A stretch of 5,616 nucleotides of DNA from an uncultured Burkholderiales bacterium (GCA_903923345.1 CAIXXI010000060.1:1-5616); one strand, 5' to 3'; shown: positions 1 through 5,552, numbered from the stretch's first letter. The notes: generated from the sequence alone by a model not told the origin. Translations and numbers: made by a program.

Positions 1-433
1 AGCAACCCAGATTCAAATGGCCGTTGCTTATCGCAGTGGCTCTACCATTGTGACGAGCACCGCCGATGATGCCTTGAGTATGGGCCTTGGGGTTTGCCAA
101 GACCATGCGCATTTATTTTTGGCATGCTGCCATGTGCGTGGCATTCCAGCACGCTATGTGTCCGGCTATATCGTGACCGAACCCCCTCCGGGGCAGCCTC
201 GACTGATGGGTGTCGATGCCTCCCATGCCTGGGTTTCAGCACGCAGTCCGGAGGGGGGCTGGGTCGATATCGATCCAACGAACGACCGCTTTGTGGATGC
301 CGACTTTGTCACCCTGGCCTGGGGGCGCGACTTCTCGGATGTCACGCCGCTTCGCGGGGTGATTCTGGGCGGTGGAGAGCAAACGCTGGAGGTGAGGGTG
401 ACCGTGACGCCGAAGGGCAGTTCGACTGCCTGA
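1..433 (+). CDS. Transglutaminase-like cysteine protease-fold protein, C-terminal part (5' end outside window)
   Basis: The frame is open from the left edge (first full codon at base 2) to TGA at 431-433, so the N-terminus is missing. Counting from the first Met in the window (base 17), the transglutaminase-core triad is complete: Cys27 in GVCQDHAH (codon 95-97), His70 in DASHAWV and Asp86 in DIDPTND. The flanking RYVSGY, PPPGQPR and GRDFSDVTPLRGV segments are typical of bacterial Transglut_core proteins of the kind often encoded beside alpha-E and ATP-grasp genes. That neighbourhood would lie upstream and cannot be seen here. The family is thought to hydrolyse or form amide bonds; the substrate is unknown. 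The Met at base 17 lies inside the conserved domain and is unlikely to be the true start. The gene converges on porin 1, with 97 bases between the two stop codons. Family assignment is firm; biological role is not. Confidence 0.9.
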   Translation, partial: ATQIQMAVAYRSGSTIVTSTADDALSMGLGVCQDHAHLFLACCHVRGIPARYVSGYIVTEPPPGQPRLMGVDASHAWVSARSPEGGWVDIDPTNDRFVDADFVTLAWGRDFSDVTPLRGVILGGGEQTLEVRVTVTPKGSSTA

Positions 434-462
434 GCCGCTGACCTGCCCCACCGATTGCACAT

Positions 463-491
463 AAAAAAAGCGCCGGGTTGCCCCGGCGCTT
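463..491 (-). terminator. Intrinsic terminator of porin 1
   Basis: Perfect 10-bp GC-rich inverted repeat, AAGCGCCGGG (468-477) and CCCGGCGCTT (482-491), with a 4-base loop. It is followed on the minus strand by a run of seven T (463-469). It begins about 40 bases after the porin 1 stop. The + strand has no T run after the stem, so it should work mainly for the porin transcript. Confidence 0.88.
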
Positions 492-530
492 CAAGCTGTG
501 TCGCGACGCTGGCCGTAGGCCAGCGGTCGA

Positions 531-1754
531 TCAGAACTTGTGGTTCAGACCGATTGCGTAACGCTGACGGCTGTCGATGCCGGTGTTGATCGTGACGTTG
601 TTCGCGACCAGCGGCGAGGTGTCGTTCAGACCGACGGTTGCGTACAGCGTGGTGCGGTTCGACAGGGCCCATGCGTAGGTCAGGCCGAGACTGAGCGCAT
701 TGCCGCCTTGAGCGTACGTGGTCACAGCGGTGCGGAAATCTTTGACATCGCTGTAGTAGCCGTTGACGATGAACTTGCCCGGACCGAAGTTGGCGTAGGC
801 GCTGAACAGGATGTTGCTCAGGCTGGGCTTGGTCAGAGCGGTTGCAGCAGTGAACTGTTGCTCGAAGTCAGACTTCGAGTAGCCCAAGCTCAGACCGAAT
901 CCGCCGAAGTCGTAAGACGCGGTGGCAAGCCACACATCTTTGTAGACTGCGTTGGAAGTGGCCAGGCTGCCGCTGCTGTAGTAGCCAACCTTGTTCGAGA
1001 ACGAATGGTAGCCGCCTGCAAGGTACAGACCGCCCATTTTCCAGCCAGCAGCAACGCCCCAGATGTCTTGCGTGCCGTTGATGTCGCTACCAGACAGGCA
1101 AGCAGACGTGATGCAAGAAGCAGGCGTGTTGCCGTAGTAGTTCTCACCGAAGGCGTAGGTTGCAACAACCGTCAGGCCGCCGAAGCTCGGCGAGGTGTAC
1201 TTGATCGAGTTGTCGGTACGCACCGGGCCCATCGGGACGAATACGCCCGAGGCACCACCGATGTTGTCACCTTGGGTGGACGACCAGTTGTTGTAGTACC
1301 AGTAGCCCGAGAAGTCGGCCGGAGCAGCCACGTCGAAGATCGGGGTGTACTGACGGCCCAGGGTGACCTGGCCCCACCCACCTTTCAGGCCGGCCCAGGC
1401 GAGGCCATTCCAGAACTTGTTGTTGAACGCGGTGTTGGCTGCACCGGGCAGCAGGAAGACGTTGCCGCCGGCGGTGTCACCGGTGTCCAGGTTGAAGCGG
1501 TGCTCGATCGTGAAGATCGCGCTCAGGCCGCCTCCAAGGTTCTCCGAGCCGCGGATGCCGAGGCGCGAACCCGTTCCGAGGCTGGAGCTGACACGAATGC
1601 CGCTTTTGCCAGCTTGGGTGTTGGAGGAGTTTGCGGCACCGTTCGAATACTCGACGCCGATGTCAGCAATACCGTACAGGGTGATGTTCGACTGAGCCTG
1701 AGCAGCGGCCGGGAGGGCGGCGGCAACGGCCAGTGCGAGAAGCGATTTCTTCAT
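531..1754 (-). CDS. Gram-negative trimeric porin, betaproteobacterial OmpC-like family (porin 1)
   Basis: Complete 407-aa outer-membrane porin. Residues 1-20 are a classic signal peptide (MKK, a Leu/Ala-rich core, cleavage expected after AQA before Gln21). The mature protein starts with the first strand (ITLYGIADIGVEY) and ends in RQRYAIGLNHKF, with the terminal Phe recognised by the BAM assembly machinery. Conserved family blocks are SRLGIRGSENLGGGLSAIF (63-81), the turn-rich GRQYTP segment leading into the likely constriction loop (133-155) and GLSLGYSKSDF (287-297). It should form a general diffusion channel for small hydrophilic solutes; specificity cannot be read from sequence. The ATG at 1754 is preceded by AGGAGA 7 bases upstream. 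An unusual feature is a Cys pair (Cys214, Cys219) in a variable segment, absent from the neighbouring paralogue. It lies downstream of porin 2 on the same strand but appears to have its own promoter and terminator. Confidence 0.95.
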   Translation of the reverse strand: MKKSLLALAVAAALPAAAQAQSNITLYGIADIGVEYSNGAANSSNTQAGKSGIRVSSSLGTGSRLGIRGSENLGGGLSAIFTIEHRFNLDTGDTAGGNVFLLPGAANTAFNNKFWNGLAWAGLKGGWGQVTLGRQYTPIFDVAAPADFSGYWYYNNWSSTQGDNIGGASGVFVPMGPVRTDNSIKYTSPSFGGLTVVATYAFGENYYGNTPASCITSACLSGSDINGTQDIWGVAAGWKMGGLYLAGGYHSFSNKVGYYSSGSLATSNAVYKDVWLATASYDFGGFGLSLGYSKSDFEQQFTAATALTKPSLSNILFSAYANFGPGKFIVNGYYSDVKDFRTAVTTYAQGGNALSLGLTYAWALSNRTTLYATVGLNDTSPLVANNVTINTGIDSRQRYAIGLNHKF

Positions 1755-1761
1755 TGGTCAA

Positions 1762-1767
1762 TCTCCT
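1762..1767 (-). promoter_or_regulatory. Ribosome binding site of porin 1
   Basis: AGGAGA on the minus strand, 7 bases before the ATG. The same hexamer at the same spacing precedes porin 2, and the bases between are also similar (TTGACCA versus TAGACCC). This supports both start calls and a shared origin of the leaders. Confidence 0.85.
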
Positions 1768-1788
1768 AGGTTTCTGGATTCCACAGGA

Positions 1789-1805
1789 CACCGAATCGGT
1801 CGGTG
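1789..1805. promoter_or_regulatory. Palindrome in the porin 1 leader
   Basis: CACCGA (1789-1794) and TCGGTG (1800-1805) are inverted copies five bases apart. An alternative register gives the 11-bp palindrome ACCGA-A-TCGGT (1790-1800). It lies 35-51 bases upstream of the porin 1 ATG, inside the predicted 5' untranslated region. It could be a leader hairpin or a protein site; the function is inference only. Confidence 0.4.
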
Positions 1806-1845
1806 CCTCAACTCCCCGAACAATGCCTCGGTTGGAAGTTGACGC

Positions 1846-1874
1846 TATTCTCACCAAAAACTTTGGGGCGGCAA
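1846..1874 (-). promoter_or_regulatory. Probable sigma-70 promoter of porin 1
   Basis: On the minus strand TTGCCG (1869-1874) is followed, after 17 bases, by AGAATA (1846-1851). Both boxes are moderate matches to TTGACA and TATAAT with ideal spacing. Transcription would start near 1839, giving a leader of about 85 bases. The spacer contains the inverted repeat CCAAA-N3-TTTGG (1854-1866) and the heptamer CCCCAAA, which also occurs in the porin 2 promoter spacer. Confidence 0.42.
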
Positions 1875-1875
1875 C

Positions 1876-1939
1876 AAAAACGCAGCACGAGCGGCCTTCG
1901 TCACCCCCAGTTTGTTGCTTGGGGGCAACGAAAGCCGCT
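1876..1939 (-). terminator. Long hairpin downstream of porin 2, probable terminator or 3'-end stabiliser
   Basis: Arms at 1919-1939 and 1890-1910 with an 8-base loop. In the minus-strand RNA 20 consecutive positions pair: 17 Watson-Crick and 3 G-U. In the + strand RNA those three wobbles become C-A or A-C mismatches, which suggests the structure is kept for the porin-sense transcript. A run of five U (1876-1880) follows, but only after 9 unpaired bases, so it is not a textbook intrinsic terminator. It lies about 105 bases beyond the porin 2 stop and ends next to the predicted -35 of porin 1, as expected if it insulates the two genes. Partial read-through would allow some co-transcription. Confidence 0.55.
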
Positions 1940-2044
1940 GCAATCTGGACTGACCGCAGTCAGCACAGAGGGCTGACCGAAGCCAGTTGATGCACTACTG
2001 ATTGTTTCGAGGGCCGATGTTGCAGACCACCGAATGCATGTCGA
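1940..2044 (-). other. 3' untranslated stretch of porin 2
   Basis: No credible ORF lies here. In the porin-sense RNA, GUCAGC (1972-1977) can pair with GCUGAC (1959-1964) across a 7-base loop, and with flanking pairs the stem reaches about 8 bp. A second GUCAG copy (1950-1954) could compete for the same partner. No T run follows, so this is not a terminator. Beyond these weak hairpins I see nothing. Confidence 0.35.
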
Positions 2045-3268
2045 TCAGAATCGATGCGTCAGTCCAACTGCATAGCGCTGGCGATCGTCCAGCTTGTTGA
2101 CTGCTGTCGTTGTCTGATTGATAGACATGTCGTTCATGCCGAATGCGGCGTACAGCGCCGTCCGGTTCGACAGCGGCCATTGATACGCCAGCCCCAGCTG
2201 AAGTCCGGAATCGTTTCTCAGTGGTGCGGTGGCTGAGCCGTACCAGCCTTTGAACTCGGTCTGGTAAGCATTGAGGATCAGCTTGCCCGGACCGAGGTTC
2301 ACAAATGCACTCAACAGGATGTTTTCGACGGCAGGTTTGAAGTTGGTCCGCACGGTCGTCGCATAGTTATAGAAAGCCTGATCGAACTCGGACTTGCTGT
2401 AACCCAGGCTAAGGCCGAAGCCACCAAAATTGTACGAGGCGGTTGCGGCCCAGACATTCTTGTAAACAGTCGAGCTGGCTGTGCCTGAGGTGCCCGAATA
2501 CCAGTACGGCTTATTCGAGTAGTCCTGGTAACCGCCGCCGATGTAAAGGCCGCCCATCTTCCAGCCGGCGCCAATGCCCCACATGTCCTGTGTTCCGGTC
2601 AGGTCCGAGCCAATCTGACCTGTCGTGGTGTTGTTGGGCGTGTTGCCGTAGTAGTTCTCACCGAAAGCATAGGTGGCATAAACCGTCAGGCCGCCAAAGC
2701 TGGGGGAGACATATTTGATGGAGTTATCGGTGCGGGTCGGGCCAATTGGTGCGCTGCTGCCGACCGTGCCGCCGAAGGAGTCGCCCTGGCTGCCCTGCCA
2801 GTTGTTGTAGTACATATAGGCGGAGAAGTCTGCCGGTGCGACCACGTCATACAGCGGTGTGTACTGACGGCCCAGGGTGACCTGACCCCACCCGCCTCTC
2901 AGGCCCGCCCATGAGGCGCCATTCCAGAACTTATTGTTCAGTGTGGAGTTGGTCTGGCCTGGCAGCAGGAAGATGTTTCCGCCGGCGGTGTCGCCCGTGT
3001 CAAGGTTGAAGCGGTGCTCGATCTGGAAAATGGCGCTCAGACCGCCACCGAGGTTCTCCGAACCGCGAACGCCCAGGCGCGTGCCGGTGCCGACGCTGGA
3101 GCTGACTCGAAAGCCGCTTTTGCCGAGTTGCGATGAGCTCGTGTTGGCATTCTCGTTGGCGTACTCGATGGCACCGTCAACGATGCCGTACAGGACAATC
3201 GAAGATTGAGCGTGGGCGGCTGCAGGCAGCGCAGCAGCGACTGCAAGGGCGAGAAGGGTTTTTTTCAT
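2045..3268 (-). CDS. Gram-negative trimeric porin, betaproteobacterial OmpC-like family (porin 2)
   Basis: Complete 407-aa porin, the tandem paralogue of porin 1. It has a signal peptide at residues 1-20 with cleavage expected after AHA, a first strand SIVLYGIVDGAIEY, the block TRLGVRGSENLGGGLSAIF, a probable constriction-loop region around GRQYTPLYDVVAPADF (133-148) and a C-terminal RQRYAVGLTHRF ending in Phe. A hand alignment of the first 210 residues needs no gaps and shows 48 differences, about 77% identity. The second half needs small gaps and diverges more, mostly in stretches that should be surface loops. It has no Cys, unlike porin 1. The 290-base gap to porin 1 contains a hairpin and a promoter candidate, so the pair is probably two transcription units. 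It is divergent from coq7. The duplication suggests channels with different solute preference or expression; this is inference. Confidence 0.95.
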   Translation of the reverse strand: MKKTLLALAVAAALPAAAHAQSSIVLYGIVDGAIEYANENANTSSSQLGKSGFRVSSSVGTGTRLGVRGSENLGGGLSAIFQIEHRFNLDTGDTAGGNIFLLPGQTNSTLNNKFWNGASWAGLRGGWGQVTLGRQYTPLYDVVAPADFSAYMYYNNWQGSQGDSFGGTVGSSAPIGPTRTDNSIKYVSPSFGGLTVYATYAFGENYYGNTPNNTTTGQIGSDLTGTQDMWGIGAGWKMGGLYIGGGYQDYSNKPYWYSGTSGTASSTVYKNVWAATASYNFGGFGLSLGYSKSEFDQAFYNYATTVRTNFKPAVENILLSAFVNLGPGKLILNAYQTEFKGWYGSATAPLRNDSGLQLGLAYQWPLSNRTALYAAFGMNDMSINQTTTAVNKLDDRQRYAVGLTHRF

Positions 3269-3275
3269 GGGTCTA

Positions 3276-3281
3276 TCTCCT
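3276..3281 (-). promoter_or_regulatory. Ribosome binding site of porin 2
   Basis: AGGAGA on the minus strand, 7 bases before the ATG at 3268. It fixes the start and matches the porin 1 arrangement. Confidence 0.85.
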
Positions 3282-3307
3282 GACTGGACTGAAATTGCGA
3301 CCGGCGA

Positions 3308-3338
3308 ATATTAGCAAGAGTTTGGGGTGTTTATTCAA
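3308..3338 (-). promoter_or_regulatory. Probable sigma-70 promoter of porin 2 with extended -10
   Basis: On the minus strand TTGCTAATAT gives a -10 box TAATAT (3308-3313) preceded by the extended TGn element. TTGAAT (3333-3338) is a -35 candidate at a long spacing of 19 bases. The start point would be near 3301, with a leader of about 32 bases. The extended -10 could offset the poor spacing. The -35 overlaps the end of the palindrome at 3337-3360. Confidence 0.55.
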
Positions 3339-3360
3339 TAGTTGTTGCATCGCAACTATT
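3337..3360. promoter_or_regulatory. Inverted repeat at the -35 region of porin 2, possible operator
   Basis: AATAGTTG (3337-3344) and CAACTATT (3353-3360) are perfect inverted 8-mers separated by 8 bases. A nested alternative is GTTGC-ATC-GCAAC (3344-3356). The centre is about 47 bases upstream of the predicted porin 2 start point and 87 bases upstream of coq7. The size and symmetry suit a dimeric helix-turn-helix regulator. It could equally be a chance structure in AT-rich DNA. Confidence 0.45.
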
Positions 3361-3435
3361 TATTTAATTTCAGATACATAACTTATCGCCTAGCACTTAA
3401 ACATTGCTTTTTATTTACTAAATTATTGATTTAAA
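3361..3435 (+). other. AT-rich leader of coq7, no clear promoter or Shine-Dalgarno
   Basis: By hand count the 100 bases before the coq7 ATG are only 25% G+C. Many weak -10-like hexamers occur (for example TAAATT at 3419-3424, with a poor -35), and none stands out. No AGGA-like sequence precedes the ATG. A TGA at 3427-3429, in frame, rules out an earlier start. Confidence 0.45.
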
Positions 3436-4083
3436 ATGACTATTTATAACAATCAAGTTGATAGAGCTTTGACAAGTATTTGTTCAGCAATGAGATTATT
3501 TGCTGTATCGCAGCATAGCGCTCGAGATATTCCTTCAGTAACGGGAGGCCTGCCGTCTGATTCGCCGGCTTCTGAGTCGGATCGACGCAGCTCTGGGTCG
3601 CTCATGCGGGTGAATCATGTGGGGGAGGTCTGCGCCCAGGCGCTCTACGAGGGGCAGGCGATCACCACCGCGGACGACGGCTTGAGGGATTTCTATCGGC
3701 GCTCAGCGCAGGAGGAGGCCGACCACCTGGCCTGGACGCGACAGCGACTCCAGGAGTTGGGAGCAAGGCCTTCGCTGCTGAACCCGATCTGGTTTGCGGG
3801 TGCTTTTGCCCTGGGTGCACTCGCCGGAAAGCTTGGCGACCGGGTGTCGCTGGGCTTTACGGTGGAAACCGAGCGTCAGGTCGAGCAGCACTTGGCCGGG
3901 CATCTGGAGCGCTTGCCTGCGGATGATGTGGCGTCCAGGGCGGTCGTGTCTGCCATGAAAGCTGACGAGGCGGCCCATGCCGACGCGGCGCAGGCGCTGG
4001 GCGCTGCGGAATTGCCCGCGCCGGTTAAAGGACTGATGCGCGCAGCCGCCTGGGTCATGACCACTACCGCGCATCGAATTTGA
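3436..4083 (+). CDS. coq7: 5-demethoxyubiquinol (3-demethoxyubiquinol) hydroxylase Coq7
   Basis: 215-aa di-iron monooxygenase of ubiquinone synthesis. The Coq7 family adds the last ring hydroxyl, using O2 at the membrane surface, and is an alternative to UbiF in many bacteria. The ferritin-like metal ligands are visible: Glu64 in RVNHVGEVCAQ, Glu94 and His97 in EEADH, a glutamate at 144 or 146 in VETERQ, and Glu178 and His181 in DEAAH. A hydrophobic stretch near 117-131 fits membrane association. Length is normal for betaproteobacterial Coq7, and VDRALTS at residues 8-14 resembles the usual N-terminal helix, supporting the start at 3436. Oddities: no Shine-Dalgarno, and the first 100 coding bases are 35% G+C against 64% in the next 100. 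It is divergent from porin 2 and converges on the OsmC-like gene, with 43 bases between stops. Confidence 0.94.
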   Translation: MTIYNNQVDRALTSICSAMRLFAVSQHSARDIPSVTGGLPSDSPASESDRRSSGSLMRVNHVGEVCAQALYEGQAITTADDGLRDFYRRSAQEEADHLAWTRQRLQELGARPSLLNPIWFAGAFALGALAGKLGDRVSLGFTVETERQVEQHLAGHLERLPADDVASRAVVSAMKADEAAHADAAQALGAAELPAPVKGLMRAAAWVMTTTAHRI

Positions 4084-4126
4084 AGCGGGTGAGCGTGGCC
4101 CGCGGCCTGGGGCGCCCGGTGTGCGC

Positions 4127-4549
4127 TCAGTCCTCGACGATCTCCCAGGACAGCACCAGCTCGGCAGTCTTGGCGAGCATGGCCGAGGCCGAGCAGTATT
4201 TGTCATGCGACAGCTTGATCGCCCGCTCGACGAGATTCGGCTTGAGGCCGCGGCCGCGCACCGTGAACTTGAATTCGATCCGGGTGAAGACCTTCGGGTC
4301 GGTCTCGGCCCGATCGGCCTTGAGCGCCACCTCACAGCCTCGGATGTCCTGGCCGCTCTTGCGCAGAATCAGCACGACGTCATAGGCTGTGCAGCCGCCC
4401 GAGCCGAGCAGAACCATCTCCATCGGACGTGGTCCGAGGTTGCGGCCACCGCCTTCGGGGGCGCCGTCCATGACCACCGCGTGGCCGCTGCCGGTCTCGG
4501 CCACGAAGCTCATTGTGTCGGGACCTGTCCAACGTACGAGAACGTCCAT
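4127..4549 (-). CDS. OsmC family protein, YhfA-like
   Basis: 140-aa protein closely resembling E. coli YhfA of the OsmC/Ohr superfamily. Shared blocks are VRWTG near the N-terminus, the SGHAVVMDG strand (21-29), PMEMVLLGSGGC (42-53) and HDKYCS (115-120). The two family cysteines are present, Cys53 and Cys119. In OsmC and Ohr they form the catalytic pair that reduces organic hydroperoxides; YhfA-type members are less well characterised, so peroxidase activity is inferred. The protein should be a cytoplasmic dimer in which each active site uses both subunits. The ATG at 4549 has AGGG 7 bases upstream. The gene converges on coq7 and is divergent from rplM, with a 68-base gap holding back-to-back promoters. 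No OhrR-like operator was recognised. Confidence 0.92.
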   Translation of the reverse strand: MDVLVRWTGPDTMSFVAETGSGHAVVMDGAPEGGGRNLGPRPMEMVLLGSGGCTAYDVVLILRKSGQDIRGCEVALKADRAETDPKVFTRIEFKFTVRGRGLKPNLVERAIKLSHDKYCSASAMLAKTAELVLSWEIVED

Positions 4550-4560
4550 GTAATTGCCCT

Positions 4561-4590
4561 TTGACTGTACGATTAAAACCCGGTTATGAT
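4561..4590 (+). promoter_or_regulatory. Strong sigma-70 promoter of rplM-rpsI
   Basis: TTGACT (4561-4566) and TATGAT (4585-4590), each five of six to consensus, with an 18-base spacer. Transcription would start near 4597, leaving a leader of about 21 bases. That is too short for a long autoregulatory leader of the type known for L13 in E. coli. Confidence 0.8.
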
Positions 4591-4614
4591 AGCCGGCTCA
4601 GCAGATTCAGTCAG
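4586..4614 (-). promoter_or_regulatory. Probable promoter of the OsmC-like gene, overlapping the rplM promoter
   Basis: On the minus strand CTGACT (4609-4614) and TATCAT (4586-4591) are 17 bases apart. Start would be near 4579, about 30 bases before the ATG. Its -10 shares five base pairs with the rplM -10, so the two promoters open the same DNA in opposite directions. Confidence 0.55.
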
Positions 4615-4617
4615 GCC

Positions 4618-5046
4618 ATGAAGACTTTCTCCGCAAAACCCCATGAAGTCCGACGCGACTGGTTCGTCGTCGATGCCAACGACAAGGTGCTCGGTCGCCT
4701 GGCCGCGGAGATCGCTGCGCGTCTTCGTGGAAAGCACAAGCCCGAGTTCACTCCGCACGTTGATACCGGCGATTTCATCGTCGTCGTCAATGCCGCGAAA
4801 ATTCGCGTGACCGGCGCCAAGGCACTGGACAAGAAGTATTACCGTCACTCGGGTTATCCGGGCGGCATCAGCGAAACCAACTTCGGCAAGATGCAGGAGC
4901 GTTTCCCGGGCCGTGCCCTGGAAAAAGCGGTCAAGGGCATGCTGCCCAAGGGTCCGCTGGGATACGCCATGATCAAGAAGCTCAAGGTCTACGCCGAGGC
5001 TTCGCATCCCCACACCGCCCAGCAGCCCAAGGCTCTGGAAATCTGA
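4618..5046 (+). CDS. rplM: 50S ribosomal protein L13
   Basis: 142 aa, the same length as E. coli L13. It is an early-assembly protein that binds 23S rRNA in the large subunit. Recognisable blocks in order are MKTFSAKP at the start, RDWFVVDA (13-20), LGRLA (25-29), RLRGKHKPEFTPHVDTGD (35-52), YYRHSGYPGGI (74-84), the signature KGMLPKGPLG (106-115) and AQQPKALEI at the end. The frame is open upstream to an ATG at 4513, but that extension has no L13 homology, covers the promoter and overlaps the OsmC-like gene, so the start is 4618. Its Shine-Dalgarno is weak (only AGG, close to the ATG), which is unusual for a highly expressed gene. rpsI follows after 35 bases, the conserved L13-S9 operon. Confidence 0.97.
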   Translation: MKTFSAKPHEVRRDWFVVDANDKVLGRLAAEIAARLRGKHKPEFTPHVDTGDFIVVVNAAKIRVTGAKALDKKYYRHSGYPGGISETNFGKMQERFPGRALEKAVKGMLPKGPLGYAMIKKLKVYAEASHPHTAQQPKALEI

Positions 5047-5068
5047 ACCCGGCTTAGCCAGGACTAGC

Positions 5069-5072
5069 AGGA
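5069..5072 (+). promoter_or_regulatory. Ribosome binding site of rpsI
   Basis: AGGA, 9 bases before the ATG at 5082. The 35-base rplM-rpsI gap shows no terminator, consistent with co-transcription. Confidence 0.65.
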
Positions 5073-5081
5073 CGCTCTCGA

Positions 5082-5474
5082 ATGATCGGCGAATACAACT
5101 ACGGAACGGGTCGACGCAAGACCTCAGTGGCCCGGGTGTTTATCAAGAAAGGCAAGGGCGAGATCATCGTCAACGGCAAACCGCTCGAGCAGTACTTCGC
5201 GCGCGAAACCGGCCGGATGGTGGCTCGTCAGGCACTTGAGGTGGCCAATGTCGCCGGCGAGTTCGACATCAAGGTCAATGTGGCCGGTGGTGGTGAAACT
5301 GGCCAGGCTGGCGCAGTGCGCCATGGCATCACCCGCGCCCTGATCGACTATGACGCTACCCTGAAGCCGGTGTTGTCCGGCGCCGGTCTTGTGACTCGTG
5401 ATGCCCGCGAAGTCGAGCGTAAGAAAGTGGGTCTGCGCAAGGCGCGTCGGCGCAAGCAGTTCTCCAAGCGCTGA
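5082..5474 (+). CDS. rpsI: 30S ribosomal protein S9
   Basis: 130 aa, normal for bacterial S9, a small-subunit head protein. The N-terminal GTGRRKTSVARV (8-19), the family signature GGGETGQAGAVRHGITRAL (69-87) and the basic tail GLRKARRRKQFSKR (117-130) are all present. The final Ser-Lys-Arg is the part known to reach the anticodon stem-loop of P-site tRNA, and it is intact. It is the second gene of the rplM operon and is followed by an intrinsic terminator 48 bases after the stop. Confidence 0.97.
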   Translation: MIGEYNYGTGRRKTSVARVFIKKGKGEIIVNGKPLEQYFARETGRMVARQALEVANVAGEFDIKVNVAGGGETGQAGAVRHGITRALIDYDATLKPVLSGAGLVTRDAREVERKKVGLRKARRRKQFSKR

Positions 5475-5522
5475 TCGGAGTGGGGCGCTGGTTTGCGGGC
5501 GCTCCTGTTTCCGGAAGTCCAA

Positions 5523-5552
5523 GAACCCGCCGTTCGGCGGGTTTGCGTTTTT
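5523..5552 (+). terminator. Intrinsic terminator of rplM-rpsI
   Basis: Perfect 8-bp stem AACCCGCC (5524-5531) and GGCGGGTT (5536-5543) with loop GTTC, extendable by a G-U pair (5523 with 5544). A run of five T (5548-5552) follows after three bases. Confidence 0.88.

Noticed and set aside
540..1769. 409-codon open frame on the + strand opposite porin 1
   Set aside because: It mirrors the GC-rich codon bias of the porin on the other strand. Its product is Val/Arg/Ala-rich without a recognisable domain, and porin 1 has full family support.
3436..3603. Possibility that coq7 starts at the ATG at 3604 and the AT-rich part is non-coding
   Set aside because: Coq7 proteins normally have about 50 residues before LMRVNHVGE, and VDRALTS resembles the usual N-terminal helix. 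The later start would remove that helix.
4084..4126. GC-rich palindromes (GGCC-CGC-GGCC, GGGCGCCC) between coq7 and the OsmC-like gene as a terminator
   Set aside because: No T run follows on either strand and the stems are short, so an intrinsic terminator is not supported.
3703..4335. 210-codon minus-strand frame across the 3' end of coq7 and into the OsmC-like gene
   Set aside because: It is Arg/Ser/Pro-rich with no family resemblance, and it overlaps two well-supported genes.
4513..4617. Upstream in-frame start that would lengthen L13 by 35 residues
   Set aside because: The extension does not match L13, overlaps the OsmC-like gene and covers the rplM promoter. The start at 4618 gives the standard 142 aa.
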